Positions 40,527-53,515 of a stretch of 64,000 bases of DNA are shown here, piece after piece. The notes beneath the pieces are model-generated. The model was not told where the DNA came from and did not search any database. It saw nothing but the letters and a program-made list of their open reading frames with translations. The position numbers were made by a program, and so were the translations under genes. Location: assembly GCA_964017145.1 (NCBI GenBank), contig OZ024840.1, forward strand, positions 434,001 through 498,000, written 5' to 3'. The stretch's first letter is position 1. Each line of letters starts with the position of its first letter. This stretch comes from Agrocybe praecox (lineage: Eukaryota > Basidiomycota > Agaricomycetes > Agaricales > Agrocybaceae).

Positions 40527-43500
40527 ATGATGCGCTCAGGCATACCTCTTCGCTCTACGTCTTCTTCGACACCGTACTCGTCAAACCAGGCCGGTCCTGC
40601 TACTCAAATTCCGTCCATCCGACTAATCTCCGCCACACCATCGTCTACGGGTGTTTCTTCTGTTTCTGGCTCCGATGCATCGTCGTCCTTCGTCTTCAAC
40701 CAGTCATGGGCGGCGTTAGCGCCAACCGTGGGTCTTGCGCCCAAAGATGATCAGGACCAGGAACCAAGGCGCAAGCTCGTCCCGAAGAAATCCAAGCTCG
40801 GCCTTCTCAGTATGGGCATGGGCAAAGGCCGGGACCAGAAACGAGAAGAACGCGCTCGGGACTTGTCAGACGTCGTTCGTCGCGTCGGTGTCAACCCGAG
40901 TAGTGGCTCACTAAGTCAACAAGGCTTTGGAAACAGTGGTGGGGCAGGCAGCGGGGCCTTCGAAATTTATGTTGACCCAGCGGTAGACCCGGATATTGGG
41001 GATATCGTTGTGGTCAAGAAAAAGAAATCGAGGGTTGCTCTAGACGGGTTGGCATGGGGAGGCAACGGTGCCATAGCTGAGGTGACCAACGTACCGAAGA
41101 CTAGGCCGGAGGGTAAGGAGAAGGAGGGATTACTAAAGGTGAAGATTGATGAGGGGCAGAAGTGGTGGAGCATTGGGAGGGGGAGGAAGGATTCCAAAGA
41201 GGAGAAAAAGGACAAGAAGAAGGACAAGGAAAACGTCAAAATAAGCCATAAACGTAGGTTTCTCTTGTTACAGTATTTCGAGCGAGGTCCTTACGATTTA
41301 TTTGCAGCCGTCGAGTACATCCATCAGCCTAACCCACCTCGCTCCAAAAGTAAGCGTTATGTACCTTCCTCGATTTCACCCTTGAGACTTGACATGTTTT
41401 CCCAATATAGCTCCAGAACCGTTCAGACCTTCGCAAGAAAGTCAGGGTCGTGGTCGCTTCAACTCTCTTGATTCCGGCTTTTTGCTCAACAGGAAGTCGT
41501 CGACCAAAGCTGCTTCACCGGTACCCAGCCTTCGTGGCCAGGCCTACCAGTACCAACAGTATCAACCCGGTCCTGCCAGCATTGTCCCTATGCCGATGGA
41601 TGACGAAGATTGCGAGCAAGACAAGGGAAGCATAAACTCCACACCAGGGTTACTCGGGGTTCCTGGATCGCAAAGCCAGAACCAAGGATCGATTGCTATT
41701 CGGGCGATGCGTTCTGTGAGGAGTTTGGCAAGAATGGGCAGCTGGGCTCAATTGAATGACGCTGGCCTTACCTCGAACAAGGAAAAGAAGAGTGGCGACG
41801 AGAAGAAGGCTAAGAAGGCGAAAGCCAAGAAAGGGGAGGAGAAAGACGAGGAGAAGAAGAAATCTCTCAAGAAGAAGTCGACGAAGAGCAAGAAGGACAA
41901 GGAGGACAAAGCAAAGGCGGATACCATCAGGCAATCTTCAAGCAGCTTTGAGATCGGCGCCCTATCCGCTAGTCCTGGTCCTTCCACCCCCGGAATTGGA
42001 TCTTCGTTCGCTGGGAATGAAAACACCCCAGCCGTCCAGAACAAGAAGAGCAACTCTCTACTCGGTCTGGGTCTTCCATCTACGATGAGGCTTCCGTCAG
42101 TGAGGATTGGCTCTTCAGCATCATCAGCATACAATATCAATGTTGCACCTCCAACCGCAGACCCAACGAACAACACCAATCGCCTTTCGGTCGAGTCGGC
42201 AGTCCAAAACGCCATCCCTCGACCTTCGTCAATTATGTCATCTGGTTCTTCTCTTCGCCCTCTTTCAGCGGCATCGACCAATTCAGGGTCCAGATTATCA
42301 GTTTCTTCCAATGGGGCAGAGAGCAAGAGAAGCAGTTCGGCGGCTTCTGTACGGTGGGATGAAGAAGGGTTGGAGACAGTTCGAGAGCAGAGGAGGAAGG
42401 AGAGGGAGAGTATGGATAGTCAACTTCGGAGGAAAGAGAAGGAGGAAAGGAGGGCTTCAAGAGAGAGCCGGCGTTCTTCTGAGGGGAGAAGAAGAACCCC
42501 TTTGACTTCCGTCTTCCCTGAAGTCCGGAAGTCGCTAGAGGAGGTGGAAATTGGGAAGAGATTGTTGCAAGGAGAAACCGAAGAGGAGGTAGAAGAACAA
42601 GAACAAAATTTTAGGTATCCTATTTTGACCATTGAAGAGGCTACGTCGGACGGTCATGGTCTCCCTGCAGATTGGGATGAGCCCATCGAGGACGACGACA
42701 GCGCGGAAGGTGTTGATATTGATGAACAGGAGCAATCCAAACCAGCAGCGACCCCAGTGAAGAAAGCTAGAGCCCGACCGTTGTCCGAACAGTTGCTCGG
42801 TAGAACCCGGCCGAAGCCAATGTATGAGGATGATGAAGGTTAATTGTCTGCTTGTTTTTATCTTACACTTGTGCTGACCAGGATCATTTCAGGCGTTTTA
42901 TCCATTCTTGATGCAGCGACCAATGACCTCGCTCAGCTCATTAATAACCTGGACCTGCAGGCCACTCCTACGACGCCTGACATGACCCCTCTTCGACCTT
43001 CACCCGGCTCGGCCATTTTTGATCATTCTCCAACGCCAGTCTCAACTCTCGAAAAGGTGAAACCGTCGGAATACAACGGCAGTCCCAAGAAGCGAAAACT
43101 ACTTCAACTAGAAAGTCCTTTGACAGCGAAAAAGAGAGCAAACGCGACTGTCGGACCTTCTGTTGGCGGCCTATATAGGCAAATGAGCACTTCGTCGATC
43201 AGCTCTCTGAGGCCTTATGCGCAGTCTAGAGGATATCCTGTGAAGTCGACAGCAGCGAACGGCAGTGGAGGACCTTTAACATTCAACACTAATGCAACCA
43301 ATACTCCCCTCCTTGGTCAACCCATAATTCCGTGGGCCACGTTGACTAAATCTTTGTCACCTGTAAAAGAGAAATCTCTAGTGGCCCACGAGAAAGCTGC
43401 CGCTGATGCCCCCACTCCAGCAACTTCGCATACACCTTCTTTCCGCCCTGGTCACAAGAGGACATATACGCCTGGCCCTGAACCTGATCCTGAACCGGTT

Positions 43501-46500
43501 CTACAACCCTTGAGGCCTGCCCGCTCGAGAGCAATTATGGCTGATAAATCTAGGTTGTTACAGCTGCCCTGCTCGCCTGATCGTCCTCAGAAGACTCGTG
43601 CAGGCGACAGGGACTCGCTCGGTGCGTCAACTTTGGCTATCGAGTCCCGATCGTCTTCCAGAGATGGCAGGAATTCAATGAGCAACGAACGCGAAGCCTC
43701 TAATTCGTTGACCCCTGTCTTTACGAAGATGAATGAGGACAAAAACCGTCGTTCGATGTCACCAGGCGCCAGGTTAAACGCCAATATTCTCTTTAGTTCT
43801 TCCTCCAGCCGTGCCAGTCGTTCTAGCAGAGGTAGTCGAAGCAGTTACGGCAGCCAAATCCACTCGAGCTTCCAAGAGGAAATGGAAGAGCCGTTGCCTA
43901 TATCTGCCCGCCGTCAGTTTGGTATGAAAGGCACTCTCGGCGGGTCTGATACCTCTTGCTACAGGCTACCTTCGGACGCCGACATGGACGCTTCGGATCT
44001 TGACTCGGACGTTCCGGATGAGCTGAAGGTTATTCTTGCGGGCTCCTCTGATAGAGGCAGCTTTATCGAGACAGAAAACACCGATCACACGGAAGAGTAC
44101 GACCGGATGCAGGACAGTGCAGAACACGATCAACACTCTGAGCTTCCCGCTTCACTTGCTCTAGCATTACCGCCCTTCCCAACATTCCAAGCATCTCTCA
44201 TTGACGCTCAAAACAATGAGCATCACCTCGACCTCGCTGACGATCCTTCTTCGCCCACTTCGGATAATGAGAATGACACGAACAAATCTTTCGACTTCAC
44301 TGGCGAGTTACAAAGGTTGAATTCTTCGGGAGCTTCCGACCGACGCAGTTTTGTTGAGCAACTCGAAAATGCCTTCCGAACTCCTGCGAAGGTGGATTTG
44401 AGGTACGCATTGGACTTGGGCGCTGTTCCTCCTGTTCCAACACTTGATCTTGGCCATTACGAAAATTCAAACTCTATGGATGACGTTGTCGAGGATAGTG
44501 ACATGACTGGAAGGAGCGGTGATAGTGGGACTGGGTTCGAGTACGGATTGGTGCCTGAGTCGGTCTCGCAGCTCGTAGATATGAATTTGCCAGGTTTGAG
44601 CCTGATGGATCAGACAGAGGAGAAATCCCAACTGCCCGATAGCTCAGAAAGCAAGAGCAATTTCGACATGGTTATGGGTTTAGATTCGGACTCCAAGCTT
44701 GTCGACGTCATGGAGCCAAGCAACCTTCACCCTAGCAGCAGTTTCGACGATGGCAATGTATCCCGCACGTCCGAAGGAGAGCTCAACACCTCTTTCCGAT
44801 TCGGTGGCCTGCCACGAGATGATTCTCAATCCTTGCATTCAAATAGCTCCAAGAAGAACGATCGGCCCATGACACTCTCGGATATCATCCCGTCCCCTGC
44901 TCATGCTCGTGCTCTATCAGTCGCCTCAATCGAAAATGTGCAAGACAACATCGACTCCTTTATGCTTGATGGCTTAGAGGATGACTCTGTCCTGAAGTCC
45001 ATTTATGAGAAGATCATGTCTGGGCCTATAACTAACGGGCCTGACAAAGAGGAGAAGGAACGAGTTAAACCAAGGACAAGACCTACCAGGCAAGAGCAAC
45101 GCGATAGCCGCCGGAGCATTTATAAGGCAGTCTCAAGGCCCACCTCCGGTATCAGCTTTGAAGGGTTCAGTTCCTTCGACGAAGTTCGAAGAGGGTTCGA
45201 ATTTAGTTACGACCGACCGGCCTTCTACCCACCTCCTGTGCCTAATCAATCAACCTCCCTTGCAGCGACCGACTTTTCTTTCTCATTCGTTGGATCAAAT
45301 GCAAGCGCCAATGTCAGTGCCAATGTTCAAGGTCGACGGGTTGCCCCTCATCGTCGTCACGAATCAGCGATGAGCTTTGCATCCGTTTCATCTTACGGCC
45401 ACGTTGTGCTTAACGCAGGCTCTCATGACCCCTTCGACTATGCTCAACTTCCAAGTCTCCGTGAGCGCCCTTCCAGTGAGGACATGACTAGTTCTTCGTT
45501 GGGCATGGGCTTGTCTTCGACTGTGGATGACACATTTGCGTATCGGGCAAACCAACCTAGACGAAGGGTCGATTCTGATGCATCGAGCTTCTATTTCAAA
45601 CCCTCCGCAGCCGTAAGAGGACATCGACGCCGAGAATCAAACATGTCTGTATCGTCTCAAGCTCCACCAATCAGCATGTACAACAGGAGCTTCGGCTTTC
45701 ATCGTCGAAACGATTCGACCGCTAGCGCTAGCTCCGTTGCAATGTCGTACATCAAGCACGGGGCGAACGGTGGAATCTCGGCGTGGTCAAGGCATCGGCG
45801 AATGGAAAGCAATATGTCAGTCGATTCTATCATGAGTGATTTCTCGGCTATGCGCCTGGGTAGGCCCGGTCTTGGAGACAAAATGTTTGACAACCTCAGT
45901 GCCGATGGTCATCCTCAAGCGCCTCTCACTGCCATTTCAGCTTCGCCGCCTGAGAGTGCTCGGTTTGACCAGGAAGACTTCACCTCGAGTTCGCAGGATT
46001 ACCAGCAAGGTCGGCTGTCATCCATGTCGCAATCATATCCATATGATTCTATCATCGACATTTACGACGAAGAGCACCGTACATCAATGGAGGATTCTAT
46101 CTTTGAAAAGACAGGTTATCAAAGGTCGTCTATGATGTCTGATTCAGTCTTTGGTGATAACGATGCCGACGAAATGGAAAGGTACTATCGTGGTCATCAA
46201 CGGGGTCTTTTCGCGCCTGGTCAACAGCGTCCAATTTCTATACTCAGTCGCAATAGTGTCCATAGTCCAATGAAGGAGGATGATACTATGATTAGTGTGA
46301 GTTCAACATTGTGACCTCTTTCTCTTATATTTTCTAATATGTTTATTACAGATGTTGGGTGGTGGACATGTCCGGCGTCGTTCAATCGGCTCAATCGTCG
46401 ATACTTCGCCTTGTGCACGGGTTGAAAAACGCAAGCACTCTGCCGTACTTCAGGGCCTCCGTCTCATCAATGGCAAGGATACAGATTATAACAATGTCGA

Positions 46501-48182
46501 GTCACCCAACAAGGCCCGAATCATCGAGAAGCCATCAATCGCATCAACCTCGTCTTTCCAATTTGGTGGTGAAAGGATGATTAAGGCTCAACGCGGGCTA
46601 TTGGAGAGGCAAAGCCTTGAGGACAGCTGCTTGATTGCTGATGGAGAAGAAATAGCACTCGCTAGTGCAGCACGTACGTTTTCGACAGTTTTATTCTATT
46701 TACAATTTAGAAAGTTATACTGAGTCAAACCTTAGTTCACACTATTGCGATGCCTGTATTCACTCGCCCAGGTCCTCCTGGCCGGTCTCGCTCAAGTACT
46801 TGCACGAGTTCCAGCTCGGGTGGGGATACACCTCCGTTGTCTGTTGCTTCTGACGTCTCGTCAATCTCTGGCGGATCACAATCTAGCATCGACCTCTCGC
46901 AGATCAATATCGCCTTGTCCAATGCTACTCATCCCATGCCCAGCGGACATTCTCGAACGACTGGTGTTGGGCCGCGAACACGAGCCCGTGCTCCTGGGAC
47001 AGGTCATCGAAGGAGGTACTCCAAGGCCCACATGTCTAGATCGTCAGTATATGAGACTATTGAAGAAGAACTGGGTTCAAGTACCAGCTCAGGATCAGCA
47101 CAGTCAAGTCCTTTCAACTCAATCTCTCTTCCCACCTCAACTACGAAGAAATTCGGCCAAGTACTCGACTCGAACAAGGACAGTAGCCCAACGACACGCC
47201 AAAGTATTTATGTCGTGGATTCGGATACCGCCTCTCTCAGTGCTATACAGGGAGGTGATGGAGATGACTATACAACATCGACTTGGGATGATGAACGAGG
47301 CATTGTCGCTCTCAGGAAGTTTTACGCGCTGAAGGATGAAGCTCAGGTAACCGTCAACGAAAGTCGACTGCTCTGGAAAGATACTCCCTTTTCAATGTTC
47401 GCTATCCAATGTAAGTCGTTTGCTCTACTTCGTCTCTCGTCTTTACTAATCCTGGTTTTCTCCCAGCTTTCCAAGCACCCGGAAGCCCGGCAGGTATGCA
47501 AGCCTTACTCCAACATTCTGTTCAAAATTATGGACCACTGCCATCCGAACTTCGCCCACATCGTGTTCGCTCACGAACCAACTCTCGTGCATCACCATAT
47601 CCGAAGTCACAGATCCAGAATAGCCGACCTTCGAGGACTAGCCTTTCTCCGGAACAAGTTCATGTGCATGTTTTAAATGTCCCTGCTAAAACTCAGAAAA
47701 CACCGGGACGAGCGTTGCAGGACGTCACTGTAAACCCGAACACTGCACCGAAGACCTCAGGCAAGGCTATACCTCCCTCTTTGGACGCCCTCAAACCGTT
47801 TTCCCCTCTGTCGTTTGAAGTCAATGTCGATGCCGACCTTAAGCTCGCTCAAGCAGCTATCAACGCTCGGCCTCGTGTTGGATCTAACGCTAGAAGGACC
47901 GCTTTAGGATGGTCAAAACGAAGCAACGGTCCAGCTGGCACAAGCACTACTGGTACGGGAAAGAAGTCATCTACTGGACAAAAAGAAAATGCAATCATCG
48001 CAGCTACTGGGGCTGGCTCGATTATGACGTATGTTTTTACTTTTTTTACTGTATTGCCATTATTCATTTATTTATTTTTCCATAGCCCTGGAGAGACCCT
48101 TAGACTGAACAGACCACGTCCTCGAGGAAGGCCTACGCCTGGCGGTCGTACACCGGCGGTAGTCCGACCTCTTCGTATCTAA
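40527..48182 (+). CDS. Very large Ser/Arg-rich protein with repeated RRxxS motifs
   Basis: A protein of about 2,400 residues from eight exons that all keep phase, with one exon of about 3.4 kb (about 42896-46294). Function unknown. I recognise it as a basidiomycete-type protein without known domains. The ATG at 40527 gives MMRSGIPLRS. Conserved-looking blocks are EIYVDPAVDPDIGDIVVVKK, EGQKWWSIGRGRKD, RFNSLDSGFLLN, RAMRSVRSLARMGSWAQ, DEVRRGFEFSYDRPAF and RLGRPGLGDKMFDNL. Between them are disordered Ser/Pro/Lys stretches and a Lys-rich block near 41790-41930. From about 45340 to 45840 and at about 46370 a motif recurs: HRRHESAMSFAS, RRRVDSDASS, HRRRESNMSVSS, HRRNDSTASASS, HRRMESNMSVDS, VRRRSIGSIVD. 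These fit basophilic-kinase and 14-3-3-like sites, suggesting a phosphorylation-controlled scaffold. The C-terminus is Pro/Arg-rich (RPRPRGRPTPGGRTP). It could be two genes, but phase runs through. Confidence 0.8.
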
Positions 48183-48867
48183 GTTCTCTCTTCCAGACTC
48201 GTCTATGCGCCTATGCTCCTATGCTCCTCACATGTCAACCTTTTCATCTCTCTAATTCTACGATCTCACTTACGCTTGCTTGTTACGCCTATTCATGTCC
48301 TTCATGCTTTTTTGTTCGCCCAGCTGCGATCATTTTTTCACGAGTCACGGTTTTTTGTTCTTTTCTCCTACTGCCCTTTCTTGCACTGCTATGTTTCTTG
48401 CTTTCGCTGCTGATGTTTTCGCACTACTGTCTGATTTTCAATTATCTTTTTGTGTGTGTATTGTGTCGACCCCCCATATCTCAGGGCGACAATCAATTTC
48501 TTTGTCCTGCATCCTCTCTTGTTCGTTGTGGTGCAGGATTAATTTTTATATATCTCAAATTTGTGCTGTTTATTTTCAAAGAATGCATTCTTCCCTCTCC
48601 TCTCAATGTACTATAGGATTTGTACTTCGTTGAACGAATAAAATCTTATTCTCTTGGCTATTGAGACTGGATGTTACAAGGCATTTTGCGACTTTTGAAC
48701 TCTCCGAGCTGAGATACATAATAAATACACTGTCTAAACACCCAACGTAAGTAAGACCAGTGTTGAGTACGTTGAGTGTTCAATATCGTTGGAAACTAAG
48801 CCCATTGGAACGTACCGTCCTGACATTAAGCATACAACAAAAAAGAACAGGATAACAGGAGAAAGTA
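48183..48867. other. Convergent 3' region
   Basis: T/C-rich sequence typical of fungal 3' untranslated regions, lying between the large gene and the converging F-box gene. No gene is seen. Confidence 0.5.
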
Positions 48868-50760
48868 TCAATAATAGAACTGACCCGGACTTTTAAAGAT
48901 CGCCCGGCGTGAGATTTCGCTAGATATGAATGGCTGATCATCTCGCTGGACCAACAAATCGAACGGCATGCTTCTCAGACCTCTCCGCACGTCTACCATC
49001 ACCTCATCGAAAACCTTTTCCTCTGCCTCATTGCCAGCAACATCCAGCGCAAAGGTCACAGAAGACAACCTAGGAAGGGCACCTGCGTATACCTCCTGGT
49101 GGGCCTGACAATCCCGCCCCAAGTCCTTGATCATTGCTTGTACAAATTTCGTGGTGCATCGTACTTCGAGTTTTTCGAGAGAGGTATATGCGTCGAATAG
49201 TCGCAGGAGACTCAGACCGAATGGCCCTATCGGCAAGCTATCGTCTGTGGGTGGAAACATTCCCTGATCAGCATCAACCAAAATGACAGATTTCACGTTG
49301 TGAAAGAAGTCTGGTATGGTTGATATCATGTATTCTGCTCTCGCCAAAAGACGATATTGCATATCGACATACAATGTGGAATTGGATATCGTGAAGACGT
49401 CATGATCCTGGTTCGATCGCTGAAAGACGATTGAAGAAATCGCATTGCAGAACCCGGGAGGCGGCAGTTGTGTGATGGGTGGTGTGCGAAAGTCAGGACT
49501 TGCACGGACCATCGAGGGAGGCCATACAATAGTCGTCTTTGCTGGAATTTGTAGGTACCGTAAAAAATCAGCGGGCATTAGTCTGCCTAGAGGCATCCAG
49601 AACTCTATACGCTTTAAGTGGGCCATGGGTATGGATCGGACTCCATACTTCAAAGATATCCGGGGAGAACCTGGCATGGAGTCGCTGTGAGGATCACCCT
49701 GGAGATAGATGTATTCTAGTAAAGGGCACGCCGATAGACAGTCCAATACACTGACTATCGACGTATATTGTGTACTCCATCGGCGAAGGCTGAGATGCGT
49801 GAGCTGATGGAATATGGTTGGAGGCTGCGCATGGAATCCAGATAGCGAGAGTCTCTGTATTGGAGATGAATCCCTAAAGAGAAAAGATTCCGCAGAAAAG
49901 GGCGTTGCGATAACAGGCGGCGGCGTGATGGGGATGAACGGAACCCCAGGAATGAACGGGTTAAGTCGTGGAAACCACGGGGGATGTACGCTTTGTACAG
50001 CAGGCAGCTCTTCGTTGAGAATCCTCAACAATGGATTCTCGTGATCGTGATCTCCCGTGAAATGGAGCGCCTGTATGCGCTCTCGATGTTGCAGCATGGT
50101 ATCGCACAAGTCGTTCAAAAGTTTACGCTTGTTAGAATCGCCAAAGAAAACGGAATCATCGTAGAAGAAATTCAACTCGAATTTGAGAGGATGTGATCGT
50201 TGAATATAAACCATTCCGAGAGACCCAGGACATGCAACTCTTTTGCTGAGCATTATGTAACGCCATAGAGAAGGCGTCCCGAGAGCAACTTCCCGCCATC
50301 GTCGACATACATGAGTTGCTTCCGGGATCCACTGATTGTACGATTCCATTTCCTCGTTTGTGGGTGGGGGGAAATATTGCGGGACATTGCCCTGCAAGTA
50401 CTCGAATATCTTGCAAAGTATTTCACTCGGAATAGTATTGATAGCTTGAATAGACTGCTGTCGACGATTAAAAAGGTCCAGGATCCGCGTGAGGCGATTG
50501 TACTGGTCAAAGAACTTATGGCAGGCATTTTAGTGCATGCGAGGAACATAAAATGTTGCTCGTACCTCGGTTTTACGGTAATTTCTGCGCAGGAATGAGA
50601 CGCTGGACTAGGAATATCATGTCTAGGGCGCTTACTCTTTCTTTGTGTCCTCCCATCCTTGCGTAACTTCCTCGATCTCTTTCTCGTCAGCTCCCTCTGT
50701 CATCCGATCTTCCAGTGCTGATAAGAGATCTTTGATGCATTTTGGCGTTGATTCGGACAT
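48868..50760 (-). CDS. F-box protein, copy A of an inverted pair
   Basis: A predicted SCF ubiquitin-ligase receptor of about 597 residues in three exons. The ATG at 50760 gives MSESTPKCIKDLLSALEDRM, then an exon of 19 bases, then a 549-residue exon starting FFDQYNRLTRILDLFNRRQQ. The F-box core is INTIPSEILCKIFEYLQGN and continues CRRWREVALGTPSLWRYI, typical of the Agaricomycete F-box family. The rest has spaced leucine-rich stretches (TIFHQLTHLSLRRWS, CPLLEYIYLQGDPHSDS) that look like degenerate LRRs. The C-terminus is QRDDQPFISSEISRRAIF. Its closest relative in the window is the gene at 53.5-55.4 kb, which has the same exon layout and a very similar sequence throughout. Substrates are unknown. 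Confidence 0.87.
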
Positions 50761-51253
50761 GCTTCACAGAGCACAACTGGGCTTCATCCTAGGAGGGTCT
50801 GGTTTTATAAGGAAGGTCGTTATCCCAGGGCCACGCGTCATACGCTGCCCCGAGTATTATAACCCGTAAATTTGGAAATACTCAGCTTTGGACAGCGCCA
50901 ATCCCGATAACACAGACGCTCAGGACCCGGCTTTCTGAAAAGCGTTCCAAGTTTCTCATGCAGTCATTGAATTGAGCCCCGTTCTGATAGCTTAAGAATC
51001 TTCTTTGCGTCCACGTCGGAGCAGTCAACGACCTTCCATATGAGAACACCGATATATAAGTCATGATCATGCGCACCTCTTTTCTTGTTCTTTGCCCATA
51101 GAAAGACAGCCAAGCCAAAGGTAAGTCGAAAGTAAGACATTGTTGTGTGCAGTGGTCAAGAAAGCATATCAGAGTTAACTTCCGAGAGTCTGCCATCATC
51201 CTGACCCTACGCGTCAACGTCGGCATCGGTAAGTCCTTTCTTTACCTTCCACC
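50761..51253. other. Divergent intergenic region
   Basis: Lies between the divergent F-box copy A and the small gene at 51254. A GTAAGT donor at about 51230 suggests an intron in the 5' leader of that gene. No other gene is seen. Confidence 0.4.
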
Positions 51254-51949
51254 ATGTTGTCTTCAACTCTTAATTACGCAAGAGTCGGCGGACAACCACA
51301 GCAGACGTTCTCTTCCATGCAAAACGCATTCGGAAACGCGTCATCAGTGTACGGGTCTCAACAGCAGCAGCAGCAGCCAGGACAGCAGCTGGATCCTTTA
51401 CTTCAAGGCGCGGACCCCAATTCCCCCGAGATTTTCAAGAATAGTATCCAGGTCTTGCACCAGCAAGTCGGTGAGCTGCAGAAGCTTGCGAGGAGGGTTT
51501 TATTGTCGATGTATGCGCCGTATTTTCACCTTTGGGCGGCTCTGTTGGGATATAACTCACGATTGTATGCATAGACAAAACGCGTATCAATATGGAAATT
51601 CCCCTGCTCACACAGAAGGTACGGAATGTTTCTATTTTACGTCGTATTCATTAATACAAACTGCCATTTTGTAGCCGACATCAACACTCTGAAGCAGATG
51701 CTTTCCAACATCATCGAGAAACTACGCGCTTCAGGCGTCGGCGCTCTTCCCATTCATCCCCAAGTCGTCGACAGTCATAATCATCAACCACAACCATTTG
51801 CCAACGAAGAACAAATGATGGCGAGCACCACCGCGAGCCTTCGTGCTGTATACGATCAACTGCACAAGAGTCGTGAAAGTGCCTCTGTCGTCGCTAATTT
51901 GTTGACTACGGACTATGCATCACGACTAGGTGTGCCTATGCCTAAATGA
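51254..51949 (+). CDS. Small Gln-rich, helical protein of unknown function
   Basis: About 190 residues from three exons: 51254 to about 51511, about 51574-51620, and about 51676-51949. The N-terminus has a short poly-Gln run (QQQQQQPGQQ). Heptad-like helices then follow: NSIQVLHQQVGELQKLARRV, ADINTLKQMLSNIIEKLRAS and MMASTTASLRAVYDQLHKSR, ending RLGVPMPK. The shape, a small protein of a few coiled-coil helices with a Gln-rich end, recalls small fungal Mediator or similar complex subunits. I cannot name one and give no symbol. It lies exactly between the two inverted F-box copies. The ATG at 51254 is in good context (CCACCATG). Confidence 0.72.
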
Positions 51950-53515
51950 GAAGCGATGTGCTTCAAAAGATGGACGTTTCCTACGGGGTCAAATGTATGT
52001 TCTTAACTGTCATTTATTCATGGCGACTATCTAATAAAAGTGCAGTGAGGACCCGATGAATGCTCGATGTCATCACCGTCCATAACTTAAAGTCTTTTCG
52101 TTTCCACAAACGCCATGGAATACCGAAGGATTGGCAGCTTTGTCTATACTCCATACCCTTCTGGCATTCTTGACATCCCTACTATGGCGTAGGCTCTTCT
52201 CTTCTGGAAGGTCATGCTTCGCGTCAATAGTTCTTCGCATCCATCGAAAGACGTACACATAGGAGTCTACTGTCCCAGTCCGACTGTCCCCGCGTTCCGC
52301 CGTGTATGATCGTCATGTGGCCACCGGTAGTCGTCGTACCGCTGAAACTAGAAGAGGTTCGAGGGTATAATGCTGATGAAATGGTCAAAGAAATGGAACC
52401 TTGAAGCCTATTCGTCTTACTCAAGCCTCAGGGTTTATCGGTACTGTTTGAGCCGTTAATTTGTGATCAAAGGCTGAACGCGTCGCGCATGGATAAAAAC
52501 AGTTCAGGGAATGGGTAATCTTTGTAAAATTGCATATCTTCATTTCTGGCTTCTACTCACCTTGATTTAACGCTTATATTCTTAAAATGGTACACAACTA
52601 CAGTTTTGTATATATCGGACCTCATTGACAAAACATGTACAGTGTAATTAGTACAAAAGTTGATAATCACTGATTTGACGAACAACGCATAAGGATATTC
52701 TGCCAACCATCCGCATCGCTCATCAAAACATCATAAATTCAAGCAAATCAAACGACCAGTTGTATCATATGTTTTCAGTAAGAGTAAGCTGGCCCGATGT
52801 GCCCATCTGGAACATGATAATACGACAACCGTACAATAAGTATATGACAAACCTTCTGAACTACTCAGTACGAGTAGAATACTGATTTCTGACTTGAAGT
52901 GCACACGAGCCTACTCTTCTCTTCCGTGCCGGGAAATCCACGCTGAAACTATATGTCAAAAAGCTGTTTGAGATGGACATGAGACTGACAAACTGCCGAA
53001 AATACTTGCTACTTACAATACATGAAACCTAAAGGATGATGTCCAACTTCGATAATTCACTTTGATGAGAAAAAAATTCCAAAAGTTCGTCAAGTTGAAG
53101 AGCTGGAGAGAAACAGTAGCGACCTTCAAGAATTGAAATCATAATCCCAAGGCGAGGTCGGTACAGAGCCTTCCGTAGATATTCCAAGTTCCTGCGAAGT
53201 CCGTGTTAATTGAAATTGCCTCTGTCAATCCAATTGTAGGCCTGTCCAATATCTCGATTCCGTGTGTAAAATGCGACATGAGCCAATTTTGTACCTCCGC
53301 TCGGCATCGGGGATGGATCAATTTGGCATTGGGACAACCTGTCCCATGGTCCCAATTAATTTTAAAGCCGCTTTATAAAGCCGGAGCACACCCCAGCCCA
53401 GCTTGGCCATCTCATTCATATATATCCCCCAAGGTTCGTGCATAATTTTTAAAGGTGAGGTAACCATTTACTTTGTGTGGTTTGAATCGTAAGATTGACT
53501 TTTCGTTTTGGAAGG
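51950..53515. other. Intergenic region
   Basis: About 1.6 kb without a recognisable gene between the small gene and F-box copy B. Short ORFs on both strands have no family features. It should contain the copy B promoter at its right end. Confidence 0.4.

Noticed and set aside
41748..42326. 192-codon minus-strand ORF rich in Leu/Phe
   Set aside because: It is antisense to the Lys/Ser-rich part of the large gene; the hydrophobic look comes from complementing Lys codons.
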